Source: Sarocladium kiliense
Lineage: Eukaryota > Ascomycota > Sordariomycetes > Hypocreales > Sarocladiaceae
DNA: 39,834 nt
Assembly (NCBI GenBank): GCA_030734395.1
Contig: JAUZTG010000046.1
Location: forward strand, 1-39,834
Direction of reading: 5' to 3'
The translations under genes were made by a program, and so were the position numbers. The notes under the pieces were generated by a model. The model was not told the origin of the DNA, made no database searches, and saw only the letters and a list, made by a program, of their open reading frames with translations. Shown here piece by piece: positions 10,123 to 20,848 of this stretch (within the stretch, counting starts at the first letter, position 1; every line of letters begins with the position of its first letter).

Positions 10123-10693
10123 GCGGTCGTTGTGGTTATGAGGGTATAGTGGTTCGACTCGACCCTTACTTCACACTGGCTCGTAAGTGATATTGCTCGT
10201 TGAATTATATGTCACATATGTTTCAAGTCAGGAACTCTAGCAGAATAATGAAGAGAATAGTTTCAATTCCGTAAAAGCTCATGAGAAAGGTGAAGTTGAG
10301 GTTTAGCCTCCTGCATGACATGACCATCTCTTGAAGCGAGTACGCTAGAACTGACCAGGTGTTCTATCTGCCAAGGCCGATCTCTGACTTTCTCCCCACC
10401 CTTTCCGAGGTTGCTCGCTACGAGCCGGCGGGGTGGAGAAAGGTCACAGGATCTGTTCGCCGGGCCGAAAGTTGGGGTGGCCTGACCGACAATTCTCGGG
10501 ACGGCCTTCGTGACGAGAAGCGGAGTCTGGGGTGCGTGTGGGGATCCTGGGGATATTACCCTAATTTTGTCATTCGGGAACGTTACCGAGAAGGTGGGTT
10601 CAGTGTTATATTAGTGCTGACTATCCACGTGTGATTCAATTCATTTTCCGCGCCCAAATCATCAACGAAGAGAATCTAACCAACGCTGAAATC
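10123..10693. other. Intergenic/promoter region of GH141-like gene A
   Basis: This 571-bp stretch separates the regulator from the next gene in the same direction. An imperfect inverted repeat at about 10386-10445 (GACTTTCTCCCCACCC against GGGGTGGAGAAAGGTC) could form a hairpin or hold paired binding sites. Its GC-rich part also contains GTGGGG and GCGGGG hexamers of CreA type. No gene is seen. Confidence 0.45.
10386..10445. repeat. Imperfect inverted repeat upstream of GH141-like gene A
   Basis: The two 16-nt arms at the ends of this interval are complementary apart from about one indel and one mismatch. The loop is about 28 nt. It lies some 250 bp upstream of the ATG at 10694. Function is unknown; it may be a regulator binding region. 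Confidence 0.4.
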
Positions 10694-13327
10694 ATGGAAT
10701 TGTTGCCAATCGTAGGCGCATTGTTTCAATTCGGCGTCTTCTTGTGCTGGACAGGTTGGGCCTCTGCTGCCTCTCATGGGCATACAACTCGCTCGCAGAC
10801 TCTGTGAGTTGAAGAGTCTTCAAATCCAAAAAGACGTGCTAATCTAGACCTAGTTACGTATCTTCTCGGGCATTCAGGAATGGTGACGGATCATCTGATA
10901 AGCCATTCGGAACCCTCTACGAAGCGAGAACGGCTGCTCGACGCATCATTGCCCGCACAAAAGAGAGCCTGGATCTTCGCATCGTTGTTCGGTCTGGTCT
11001 ATACCGGCTGGATAGTGCTTTTGTTCTGGGCCCTGAGGATTCACCAGCGCCGAACTCAACAGTTACTTGGCAGGTGGCTGACGGTGAAAATGTACGAATA
11101 ACGCACTCAAAGCTCATAAATCATGACGAATGGCGCCGTAAGTATTTCCGAGCCTACTTTTCACAACGGTGGGGCTAATGTTCAGCCGAATAGCTGTCAG
11201 GAATGAAACCATACTGTCTCGGCTTCCCGTTGTTGCCAGGGACCATGTCGTACAGCTCAATGCAAAGTCTTTGAAATTCGACAACATAGAAACATGGCCA
11301 GATTTATACTATTACAGGCCTCCTTTTGATGGAAAGTTTCAGACAGCCACGGTTTTCTTCAATGGAAAACGCCAGAAAAACGGTCTATTCTTTGTTGACC
11401 AGAACACGAATCTCACCATGGGCAAGGTTACATCGAATTATGGCACAACGTACGGAGGCACGTTTGAATACAATTCTACCTCGGAAAATTCTGCGCGCAT
11501 CGAGTCTTCCTACCTCAAAGCTGCAGAAGAAGGCAGATTATGGCTACAAGGCTGGTGGCGTGTCCCCTGGGAAATGCCAGTTGTCAAAGTTCGTGGAATC
11601 AACACCACATCCAATTACATTGAGTTGGCGACAAATGTCGGCGACCCATCTCTAGGGAGTGGAGGTGGCCTGTAAGTTGTCTTTTCTTCGGTGGTTCACC
11701 CAGCAATAATTACCAACACTAGAGAGGTACTTGTTTGATTGCGTTGTAGGAAGTTGACTGATTTCGTCTACAGGGGCCTAAAATACAAACGACCATACGG
11801 CGACCTGTCATATTACCCCGTTGAAGAATACTGGGCGCTCAATCTTTTGGAAGAGCTGCAAAACCCAGGCCAATTTGTGCTAGACTTTGAAACAGGAATT
11901 ATCTACTTCTGGCCGCCTGGGAGTCTAAATTCCGCCACGGTGGAAATCGCGGTTCGACCTTCCCACGTTGTGTTGAGCCTAACGGAAAGCTGACAATTTT
12001 CCCTAGGATAATACGCATGGCATCATCTCCCTGGAGAATGTTTCGAATGTTGTCATATCTGGGTTTAGATTCGACGTCTCCATTGGTGATCTAATCACCG
12101 TCACCGGTGGTCATGATAACCTGGTGTCTAATTGTGACCTGAGTCAGAGTTTACTCGGCGGAGTTGCTGTTAGGGATTCTGCTGGGTATGGTCCTTCCTC
12201 ATACGCAACGATTGGTCCGATAGAATGGCTAACACGGCAGGGTAGATCTGGCGTCAACAACTCACATATTCACGACCTTGGAGGTGGCGGAATCTTTCTC
12301 TATAACAGCGACCCTCTTGCAACGACTCCCGACAACAACTTTGCCATCAATAATACCATACATGACTTTTCACAATATTACGTGGTTTATAGGTTAGTAA
12401 CCTAAGCTATTATCTCTTTTGCTGGCGCCGACTAAACGTTGCAGCCCTGCAATCACTGTCGGCGCACACGACCGTTACAACGGTGGCGGGGGAGGGAATA
12501 TGACAACCGCTGTCAACGATTACGTGGCTCACAATCTCATCTTCTCCGCCCCACACGGAGGGATACTCTTCCAGGGTGTCAACAACACCTTCGAATATAA
12601 CGAAGTTTACAATGTCTGCACATACCTGTAGGTCCAGCCCTGAAATCTTCCCGAAGGCGCCAGACTTATCTAATGATAATCTAGTGATGACATGGGAGGC
12701 ATTTATAATTATCCTAATTCCCCGACTGGAGGAAACTTGATTCGTTGGTTCACTCTTTGCCTCAACTGAGTTTATAGAAGCTAACTTCAGGGAACCGTAA
12801 AAGAGTACAATTATGTGCACGACATAGCGGCTCACTCACATGGGATCTATTTCGACGGCAGCGGAGATGACTCCGCTATCATTCGTTTTAACGTTATGAA
12901 CCGCCTTTTCTTTAATGGATCCTCTGTTCCTTATTCCTCGTCCTTGGGGAGAGGCATCAACTTCAACGCAGGCGTACGTATTGCCTACTAAATTCCATAA
13001 CATAAACTAATATTAATATCACAGGCCACATATGTCTCGATATACAATAATATGATTCTACAGACACCTGTTGGTATGCTCTTTAACAAGATTAGACCTA
13101 CCACTCTTGTTGATAACCTCTTGATCGACATCACGGCAAATTCGCCCTTTATTCTCGGTGGAAAACCGTTCACCGCGACAGGAAATCTTTTACTGGATTC
13201 AATGGAAGATGCAGGATTTGTTGATGCAAGCGCCGGAAACTATAACCTCGAGCCAGAGTCTCAGGTTTTCATGACCCTGCCGAACTTCGAAGCAATTCCT
13301 TTCAACAATATTGGCCTCTTGCCTTAA
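10694..13327 (+). CDS. Secreted parallel beta-helix protein, GH141-like (paralog A), about 696 aa
   Basis: This is a likely extracellular carbohydrate-active enzyme. The N-terminus MELLPIVGALFQFGVFLCW reads as a signal peptide. The mature start has LYVSSRAFRNGDGSSDKPF and TLYEARTAARR, then a GLYRLDSAFVLGPEDS block, FFNGKRQ, and PVEEYWALNLLEEL followed by GIIYFWPP. Together these recall GH141 (pectate-lyase-like fold). The C-terminal half has Asn/Gly-rich beta-helix coils. Exons: 10694-10803, 10854-11137, 11194-11671, 11774-11951, 12007-12185, 12246-12392, 12445-12627, 12685-12743, 12804-12973, 13025-13327. All are in frame. The 11952 donor is weak (GTTCGA) but is supported by the identical 178-nt exon in paralog B. 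Several N-x-S/T sites fit secretion. Founding GH141 members are a bacterial alpha-L-fucosidase and a xylanase; the substrate here is unknown. Confidence 0.8.
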
Positions 13328-14572
13328 GGAATCTATATGCCAGACAACAAGTACTTGCCCCTATTACGTTCATTTACTGGAATTCCGAGATGAGACGCGA
13401 ATTTGACTGGCTTTACTCAACTGCTGCACGTGACGGCTTAGCGCTGTCTAGTCAAAAATATGTCTCGTACCTCTTCTTAGGGATATCTATCACTTCAATT
13501 CACATAATCTATATTGGCAGTTTGGACAGACTTTTAACTAAGCTGGTGAATTGAAAATATGTATCATTACATTGCGAATATTAGATCGATAAAATCCCCG
13601 AACGTATCATGTCTCTGCCTTGAAATTGTGTAAGGATATGGTTGTCGCTTGGTTCTGAATACAACAGTGCCGAGGGGGAAGTGCGCATTTACCAATTGGG
13701 CTTCATGGCTCTCCAAACACTCTAAATCTGTATTCCTTGCTAACACTGGTCAATGAACAGCATCAGTTTGTCGCGGTCGACCTTTACTAAGGTATGGACG
13801 ATCCTTTGAGCGCACTGCCATTTGCTAATGTACCTTTCTGCCAGTCAGATTGAGGCATCACGCAATTTTCCAGCAGTTGTCTGTCTATGGTCTCGCCGTT
13901 TAGACATTCTTCCAGGAGTCTGGGGAAGTTCCAAGGCTGTGATCTCTGTGGCACGGAATCGATACAGCTTGGGAGGTCTGGAATACTGAAAACCTTCATC
14001 TCTGAGGTCGAAGCAAGGCGAGTCTTGAGCCTGAACAGCTTCATGTAGTCCAACAATCGAATTCTTCTCTCCTGCATCTGTACGGGGAGGTCCGCTGGTA
14101 CAATGAATCACAATATGTTACGACGCCGCATGTTCTTGGAATGGGGAGAGACAGAGCCTTTAGTATGCAAAGAACTAACAGCCAAGGGATCAACACGCAG
14201 GTTCGAATCTATATGGGTACTAATACGAGTCACACAGTCTGCACGTAACATGAGTTGCTTCAATGGTAGAAGTGCACCGATCCTGATTCCAGGATGAACC
14301 AAAGTGCTTATTAATCACTGAGATAAAGAGTTTCCGAGTCAGAGAAATCTGTGCTGTCCAGTACGTGTACTTCCCCCCAGCAATACTAAATGCGCGCCCA
14401 GTGACCCCTGGCAGCTGAACTATCCTGAGCCCTCCGCATCATCGTTTCGGTGTTCAATACAACCCACTGAATTTGGCCCACTGCTCAATTTCAGTCGGCC
14501 CCTTTGGCTGAACTATCGAGGCAACTACGCATGTTAAGGCTTTTGCTCGCCCTAAGCAATGGTGTTGTCTCT
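13328..14572. other. Spacer between the convergent GH141-like paralogs
   Basis: This 1.2-kb gap separates the two convergent stop codons. It has only short ORFs; the most protein-like is on the minus strand at 13787-14077. The rest shows no recognisable gene or repeat. It may be the remains of sequence between the two duplicated copies. Confidence 0.5.
13787..14077 (-). CDS. Hypothetical ORF, 96 aa, possible gene fragment
   Basis: The ORF starts with a true ATG and reads MQERRIRLLDYMKLFRLK, with ordinary amino-acid composition to a TAG. The same frame stays open a few codons upstream, so it could be the last exon of a lost gene. I do not recognise it. It sits in the spacer between the two beta-helix genes and may be spurious. 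Confidence 0.2.
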   Translation of the reverse strand: MQERRIRLLDYMKLFRLKTRLASTSEMKVFSIPDLPSCIDSVPQRSQPWNFPRLLEECLNGETIDRQLLENCVMPQSDWQKGTLANGSALKGSSIP

Positions 14573-17161
14573 CTACTGGACAGGGGCAGCAAGCGCTTGA
14601 AACCCTGGCAGACTTTGAAAAACTATAGAATCATTCTTGAGCATCCAATTGTGATTCTCAGCATCGACGAAGCCGGCGGCTGCCACGTTGGTGATTACTA
14701 GGTTGCCTGCTGGGTTATAAGAGGATATTCCTTGTGCCGAGAAAGGGACTTTTGTGGCGGCGACAACCACATTGTTGAATAAAGATGTGTGTTGTGGGAT
14801 CACCGGTTTCTTGAAGCTGAATCCTATTGCTGACCCAATTATGACATTGTTGTACAAACGCGTCATGTTTGCCTGCCAACGATTAGTGCTTGCGGACCTC
14901 TTGTGCATTCCCACTTACCGGTTGGTTAAAATAAAGACCAGCTCCGGTGGGGCCAATCTGTCCGGCTGGAACCCCCCGGGGATTGACATTGAAGACGACA
15001 TTGCCGAAGACCGTTGAACTAACCCCAACACTGTCGTCACTGCCGTCGAAGTAGATTGCTGAAGACTGGGACGGGATGTCATGTACGTAATTGTGACCTT
15101 ATCCACAATTAGTAAGAATCCCCTCTGTAGTCCAAGCATACCCACCTATAGTTATATTTCCAGTCTCTGAGACGGGGTATGTGTATATAGCCCCCATATC
15201 TGCCCTAGTCGTCTTTAGTATATGCAAAACTACCAAGACTCTCGCAGCGCTTACAAGTACTCGGCTGTATTGAAAATCTCGTTGAACTCGAAAGTATGAT
15301 TTGTTCCCTGGTAAAGAATTCCGTTGTGTGGAGAATTGTAGATTGTATTCCAGGCGACGTAGTCCCCTGTAGACGTGTTTGATCCTTGGAGTCTCGCGCC
15401 ACCGGTCCAGATATACGATCCAACGCCGATTGCGGGACTACTAGCAGTTAGGCATGAATGTGAAAGAAAAAGACTTTGAGGTTTTACCAATAGAGGATCT
15501 GAGTTTTCCCAAAGTCATGTATTGTGTTGTTGACAGCGTAGTTGTTGTCAAATTGTGTTGCGTCGCCTGAGTTGGCTCGATACATGTATGCCCCGCCGCC
15601 ACCAAGGTCGTGAAGTAGACTGTTTTTGATTCCAGAGCTATGAAACTTTCAGTGCTAGTTGTTGCATGTATGGATATGCTGGCTTACCCTGGTGAATTAG
15701 AGATAATTACAGCCCCACGAGATGACTCGGAAAATTCGCACGAATCAATTGTATTGTTAGAGCCGCCTTCGATAAGGACTTGGTCGTAAATCGTGCTCCG
15801 GAATTTGAGACTTTTCAGAAGAATATTCTGCGTGTTGTTTAATCTGATGATCGGCTGTAGTGAATCCTAGTCCGGGTATTAGAATGGTCCTCGTGAGCGT
15901 GATTTCTTATATAAGGTAGGAGATTACTTACGGCGATTTCCATTGCCAAGCTAGACACATTTTCAGGGGGCCAGTAGTACATGATGCCGCTGCGAAAATC
16001 CGTTACCCATTGTCCAGGGTTTGACAGATCTTCCAATAAATTCACAGGCCAGTACTGTTGTACAGGCGGGTATGTCAACGCTCCATTTGGTCGCGCGTAC
16101 TTCAGTCCGCTTTTCATTGTTCGTTTGTCAGCAGGACGCGTTTTCAGTTTGTGGAGCAGGAGTGGTACTCACATTCCACTTCCCGATCCGTCTGAAGGTG
16201 ACCCAATATCGACCTCAAACTGTAACGCTTTCACAGTGCTGTCGATGCTGTGGACTTTCAGGCCCACAGCCTCCCAGGGCACGCGCCAGAAGCCCCGCAG
16301 ATACAGTCTGCTTTCATTGACGGCTTTTGTCCATCCTTCAACCACTCGGGTTGTCTCCGTTGTATAGTTGTAGAAGAAGCTCCCACCAAATGGAGACCCC
16401 GTGGTCGCTCCCCAGTTTTGCGTGACTGTCCGGAAGGTGAGGTTATTGGCTCTGTTGATTGCGTATGCTGAGTTAAACTGGCGTTTACCATTAGCGAATG
16501 GAGTCGCTATAGCGTCGCCATCCCCGAGATAGGTCGCAAATTTAGACGGCCATGGGTCCAATGGATTGAGTCCTGCTTGGGTGAGATTGAGTTGTATGAT
16601 GTAAGGCCTGGCCTTTGCTGGAAACATTGCCAACGTAGCATTTGACTGAACAGCTACGAAATGATGAGCCACGGGACTGAGGGGAGAATGTGAGAGAGCC
16701 TCTTACCAGTCCATAAAGCAGGTTTGACTGCCTTGGCATTCGTCAGCTCAGCGCCAGCGTCACCTTGGTAGGTTATTGTGCTTCCAGAAGGCGCTGCATC
16801 TTCAGGTCCAAAGGTCAAAGGAGAGCTGAGCCTGTAGGTCCCAGGAAGGAGCTTGACTATGATATCCTTATTGGTCTGCTTGTTAATCCGCGACTGGACA
16901 TCATTGCGGGCGGCTTCAATCGACGTCCAGGGATATTTGCGGGAACCATTCCGTCTAGTCCGGCATCTATGATCTGAGCAGCTGGCTTCCGGCGCAACAT
17001 AGCTTGTAGGATGGTCAGCGAGGTTCACATGCTCTAGAATTTGTGCTTTACAGAGTTTCAATCTCACGGTGAGATCTTTCCAAAGGAGCAAGTGAGAATG
17101 TTGAACCGGAAGAAAATGCGCAAAGAGCAAGACTAAAAGCAAAGGAAGGGCCGAAATGCAT
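14573..17161 (-). CDS. Secreted parallel beta-helix protein, GH141-like (paralog B), about 700 aa
   Basis: This is a paralog of 10694-13327. The ATG at 17161 opens a signal peptide (MHFGPSFAFSLALCAFSSG), and after one intron the mature part begins LYVAPEASCSDH. The same landmarks follow: IVKLLPGTYRLSSPLTFGPED, FANGKRQ, VQQYWPVNLLEDLSNPGQW, IMYYWPP and LLHDLGGGG. Exons (descending): 17161-17052, 17002-16707, 16653-16173, 16109-15932, 15854-15688, 15637-15488, 15437-15255, 15204-15146, 15097-14919, 14872-14573 (2103 nt, in frame). It has ten exons like A, with matching phases and several identical lengths (110, 178, 183 and 59 nt). The two proteins are clearly diverged, so the duplication is not recent. 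It is divergent from the GH67-like gene, suggesting shared promoter elements. Confidence 0.8.
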
Positions 17162-17835
17162 CTTGAAAAATGTCCCGGGTACAATGACAAAAAAACCGTT
17201 TGGAATCAGCGATGCCTTTCACACCCTTGGATCTTGGGTGGCAGAATCTCGGTGAACTAGCAGGTCGCAATGGGAGAGCGCTCTTGAGGACGGACATGAT
17301 CAGGATCTACGGAGCCTGGCTTTAATAAGCGCAAGCGGAGTACGAGTCTTGGCAATACTCCCAAGTCGCAAAGACAAGCTCAGCAACAATTTCCGACAAG
17401 GTGGAAATCCGTCATCCTGAAACTAGGGCAACTGAGCCTTCCGACTTTCCGCAAAATCAATAACCGTCATGTCGGTTAGGCTTAGTACAGCCCCTAGCAG
17501 CCCCTTGCTCGGCTGCTGCAGGACCGGGGTGTTGTAGTGTGTTTTCAACCCCCCGCATCAACGACTTGAGCCTGTGGGGTAGGACGCCGACGAGGATGGC
17601 CGAGAACACGTGTCTCGGGCCGATGTCCGTTGCTGAATGAGTTCCTTGTTACAAGTCAGAAGTTGCAAACGTGAGGGGGTGTTAGCCGATCACATAGGTA
17701 GAACGGGTCAGGGAACATTGCAATAAAAGGCGTTGTACAAACCTGTGATGCTTTTAAACTCAAGTTGGAAATTTCGTCATCGTAATAAAACGAACAGATC
17801 GACTTAGAACGTCTGAATCAAGAGAAACAATCGAT
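17162..17835. promoter_or_regulatory. Divergent promoter region of GH141-like B and GH67-like genes
   Basis: This 674-bp gap lies between two divergent start codons. It is free of coding sequence and includes a third CCCCGCAT at 17552-17559 and a nearby GTGGGG (about 17574), both CreA-like. CCG/CGG triplets that could serve Zn2Cys6 proteins are present, but I could not define a convincing palindrome. Confidence 0.45.
17552..17559 (-). promoter_or_regulatory. CreA-like site (CCCCGCAT)
   Basis: The same octamer occurs twice in the regulator promoter. Its reverse strand fits SYGGRG. It lies 277 bp upstream of the GH67-like ATG and about 390 bp upstream of GH141-like B. Function is inferred only. 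Confidence 0.3.
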
Positions 17836-19898
17836 ATGTCCTCCACAATTACTGCAAACGAAACTGCGTCTCCCGGTGCGCTGCTGCCTGTAAGTCTTAC
17901 ATAAAAGCACGAATTATTCTATATTTTCGTGATATGTTGAGCTTATATTTCCTCAAGGACATCCCAGAGCATATCAAGCCGCTATTCCTGAACTCTGGAA
18001 ATGTCACATTGCCGAATGCCTTGGTGGCCAAACCGACAGTGACTAAAAAGCTGAAATGGGTGATGGATATGGTAAGGGTGCCCCGGCGAGCAGGGACTCG
18101 AATTTGCTTCCCAATACTAAAACTACTAAGATACATGAAAATCCCGGGGAACCCTATTTCCGGACGCAGTTTTCGGATCCGAGCCTTTTATCTCAGTATG
18201 GCTACAACGTCAAGGTAGGCCAGTTCCCTTTCGTGGCATCAGCACTAGTTATTCCATGATTGCTCAGCTGTTCAGGTGGTTGGTCAGGGGCGACCTCCCC
18301 ACGCGGCAATCACATGGGAAACCTTTGATACCAGCATATTCCCAACAGGCTCCCTCGGAAGAGCATGGGTCGAGCAGACAGCATCCGCGATCAAGGAAGA
18401 AATCTCGTCAATTCACGCAAGCGGTCTAAAAGCCCTTTACTGGTTCGATATCTGCGTCCTTCCCATACCACTAGTGGAGAAATACAAGAGCGAGTTGTTT
18501 GGATCTCTGTCTAACAGCAGGATTCTTTCAATGGAGTCCCTTTTCGTGAAGAAGCTTCATCGCATTGCAATCGACGAAGTTTTCGCGACTTTTTCCCAAC
18601 TTGATGGTTTAGTGGTGAGAACTGGTGAGGTTTATACATGCAACACGCCTCACCACAGAGGCTTTTCAGTCATCAGTCAGGGTCCCGAATCTCATGTGCA
18701 GCTTTTAAGCCTGCTTCGGGAAGAGGTTGCTGTCAAGCGAAACCGACGCCTCTTCTATCGAACGTGGTCATTCGACAAATTACACTCCGATTCCGGGTAC
18801 TATTTGCAGGTTGTCAACCGCATCGAACCCCACCCAAACTTGGCGTTTATCATCAAGCACACCCAGGTTGATTTTTGGCGGGGCGTCCCGTTCAATCCAA
18901 CATTGAAAGTCGGAAATCATCCCCAGCTGGTCGAAGTTCAATGCCAGCGTGAGTATGAAGGAAAAGGAGCCTTCCCAAACTACATTGCGAATGGCGTCAT
19001 TGAGGGATTCGAAGAACTACTACCCAGCAATTTCTCTCCCGAGACCGCAGACAAGACTAATTATCCGATTGGCCTTCAAGACATCATCCAGGATCCTCGA
19101 ATTATCGGAATCTTCACATGGAGTCGCGGTGGGGGGTGGTGTGGCCCTTACATCAGCAACGAGCTTTGGGTTGAGCTCAACGTCTCGGTCATATCACAAT
19201 GGGCTCTTAATCCTCGTCTGAGCGAGAAGGAGATTTTCCACCGGTTTGCAAAGAGTAAAGGACTCTCAGATATCGACGCTATAAAGTTTCGAGAACTGGC
19301 AATCTTTTCAGCCAGGGCAGTCCTCAAAGGTCAATACATTTCTCGGTATCCCATCATCGCGAAAACTTGGATGCGTGACCAGTATCTGGGAGGTGCGGAT
19401 CACGACCTTGCTGCCGATTTTAGGACTATCAGGGACCTAAACCTGAAAGAGGAGGTATTGCTTGAGAAGGCAGAGGGACAAATGTTGTGGGAGAGAATCC
19501 GGCGGCTGAGTCGGGAAATCACCTTCCCAAATCCTGACCTTCAACGATTCTTCCTTCACTCAGTCGAGTATGGTCGCCTGTTATACAAATCGATTTACCA
19601 CTCTTGGGCCGTCACGCTTGAGGGGTTTTGTGGCAAGCCTACGGGTACCTACAGCATCGGGTACATGGCAGAGCACCTCCAACTCTACGATCAGGCATGG
19701 AGTGACTACAGAAGTTTAGAATCCAAGATTCCGGATGCGCCTACGATGTTCCTCGACAAAAGCTTTAATTGGCTCCCTGACGATATTGGGATGTACCATG
19801 CGCACTCGGTCTTTGGGATGGGCCACTCTGTTGATATGTGGAGAAAGGAGATTGAGGAGTATCGTTTACGAAATGGGGATAAGCTACAGACTACTTAA
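17836..19898 (+). CDS. GH67-like (alpha-glucuronidase-like) glycoside hydrolase, about 624 aa, intracellular
   Basis: Model: 17836-17889, 17958-18071, 18131-18214, 18276-19898 (1875 nt). The frame change near 18070 is explained by a 59-nt GTAAGG...TACTAA...AAG intron, not by a mutation. No signal peptide is seen, so it should act inside the cell on imported glycans. The long last exon has features of a TIM-barrel glycosidase: PHAAITWETFD, LFYRTWSFDK, PQLVEVQCQREYEGKGAFPN, GIFTWSRGGGWCGPYI and ISQWALNPRLSEKEIFHRF. The QREYEG and NPRLSEKEI blocks resemble the middle and C-terminal parts of GH67, whose members remove glucuronic acid from xylan fragments. Similarity is judged by eye; catalytic residues cannot be assigned. 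It may belong to an unclassified family. It is divergent from GH141-like B and followed by a transporter. Confidence 0.6.
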
Positions 19899-20848
19899 CC
19901 CTTCTCCCTTGCGAAAGTTTTCGACCGGCCTTGTAACAAACTGAAACTAGAAGAGACAACAAAACTATACAGTCTGTGATAAACAATCATCCGATGTCCT
20001 TTGATAGTAGTCAGGGAACTGTCGAAGGGCTATTCTTCCCTGTCCAGACCTCGCTCCCGAGATAGAAATTAATATGACAGGCACGGAGTAATAGCATTCG
20101 AATGTCACAACTCCGTGGGCGCGTCTTCAGGTAAGTTTGCAAACAGTGGGCGGATAGGATACGAGTGACCGGCACGCATGACCACGAGGGCGAGCGGGAC
20201 AGGAGGTCGTGAGGTCCTCGGGATACCAATCACAAGGAATTAAGCTGCTCCTACAGGGAGTCCGGGGAAGAGAGGGGTTCTCGGCCTGGGGCAATTCGCT
20301 TTTCCGCGCTAGGCCCAATGTCGTGATTTGCTCTCCTCGCACACAGCGGCCCGATGCCGACAAATGTTCATTCCTGCCGATTGTTGTACTTTCAGGCTGG
20401 CAGCCGCGTGAGGCAACTTGCGTTCGGTGGCAAGACGTGGACCTCCATCAGACCAGCTACACTTAAACTGATTCGCGGAAATCGTACTTTTAGGCTGCAG
20501 GGCCAATATGCTTCGGTTTGCTAAGACCGATGATTACGTAGAACTAATGAACAGTAAAAGCTCTTCACATTGAGCACGGCCCCCCCGATACTGCGGTGAT
20601 TGCCCTAGTTCGTCTCGGTCCGAAAGCCGAGCTGCGGGGTCCCGTGATATGGTTCGAGATGTCGAACCCCTGTCTGATATTCTCGGTACCCCAATTCCAG
20701 TTCATTGTTGCTCGGTGGTCCTCCAGGCTTGCCAAGGCCATAGCTCACTCCTTGCGGTCAATCAGCAGTACCTCCTCAAGAGATTATAAATGCTTTCGAC
20801 ATGCCCTCTATGCCCCTTTGATAGCAAGCTCATAGTACCTGCACAGCC
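19899..20848. other. Intergenic/promoter region of the ACS transporter
   Basis: This 950-bp region lies between the GH67-like stop and the transporter ATG. No supported coding region is seen; short ORFs on both strands have no recognisable motifs. A GCGGGG hexamer of CreA type lies near 20635 and a TATAAA at 20785-20790. Confidence 0.5.
20785..20790 (+). promoter_or_regulatory. TATA-like box of the ACS transporter
   Basis: TATAAA lies 59 bp upstream of the ATG at 20849, a plausible core promoter distance with a short 5' UTR. There is no other evidence. Confidence 0.35.

Noticed and set aside
11174..11193. Alternative acceptor at 11185 in GH141-like gene A
   Set aside because: It leads into an immediate TAG; the next AG at 11193 keeps frame and matches paralog B.
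14190..14230. tRNA-like T-loop (GGTTCGAATC)
   Set aside because: The flanking bases do not form a T-stem or acceptor stem; no cloverleaf can be drawn.
18050..18135. Frameshift in the GH67-like gene
   Set aside because: A canonical 59-nt intron (GTAAGG donor at 18072, TACTAA branch, AAG acceptor at 18130) joins the frames exactly.
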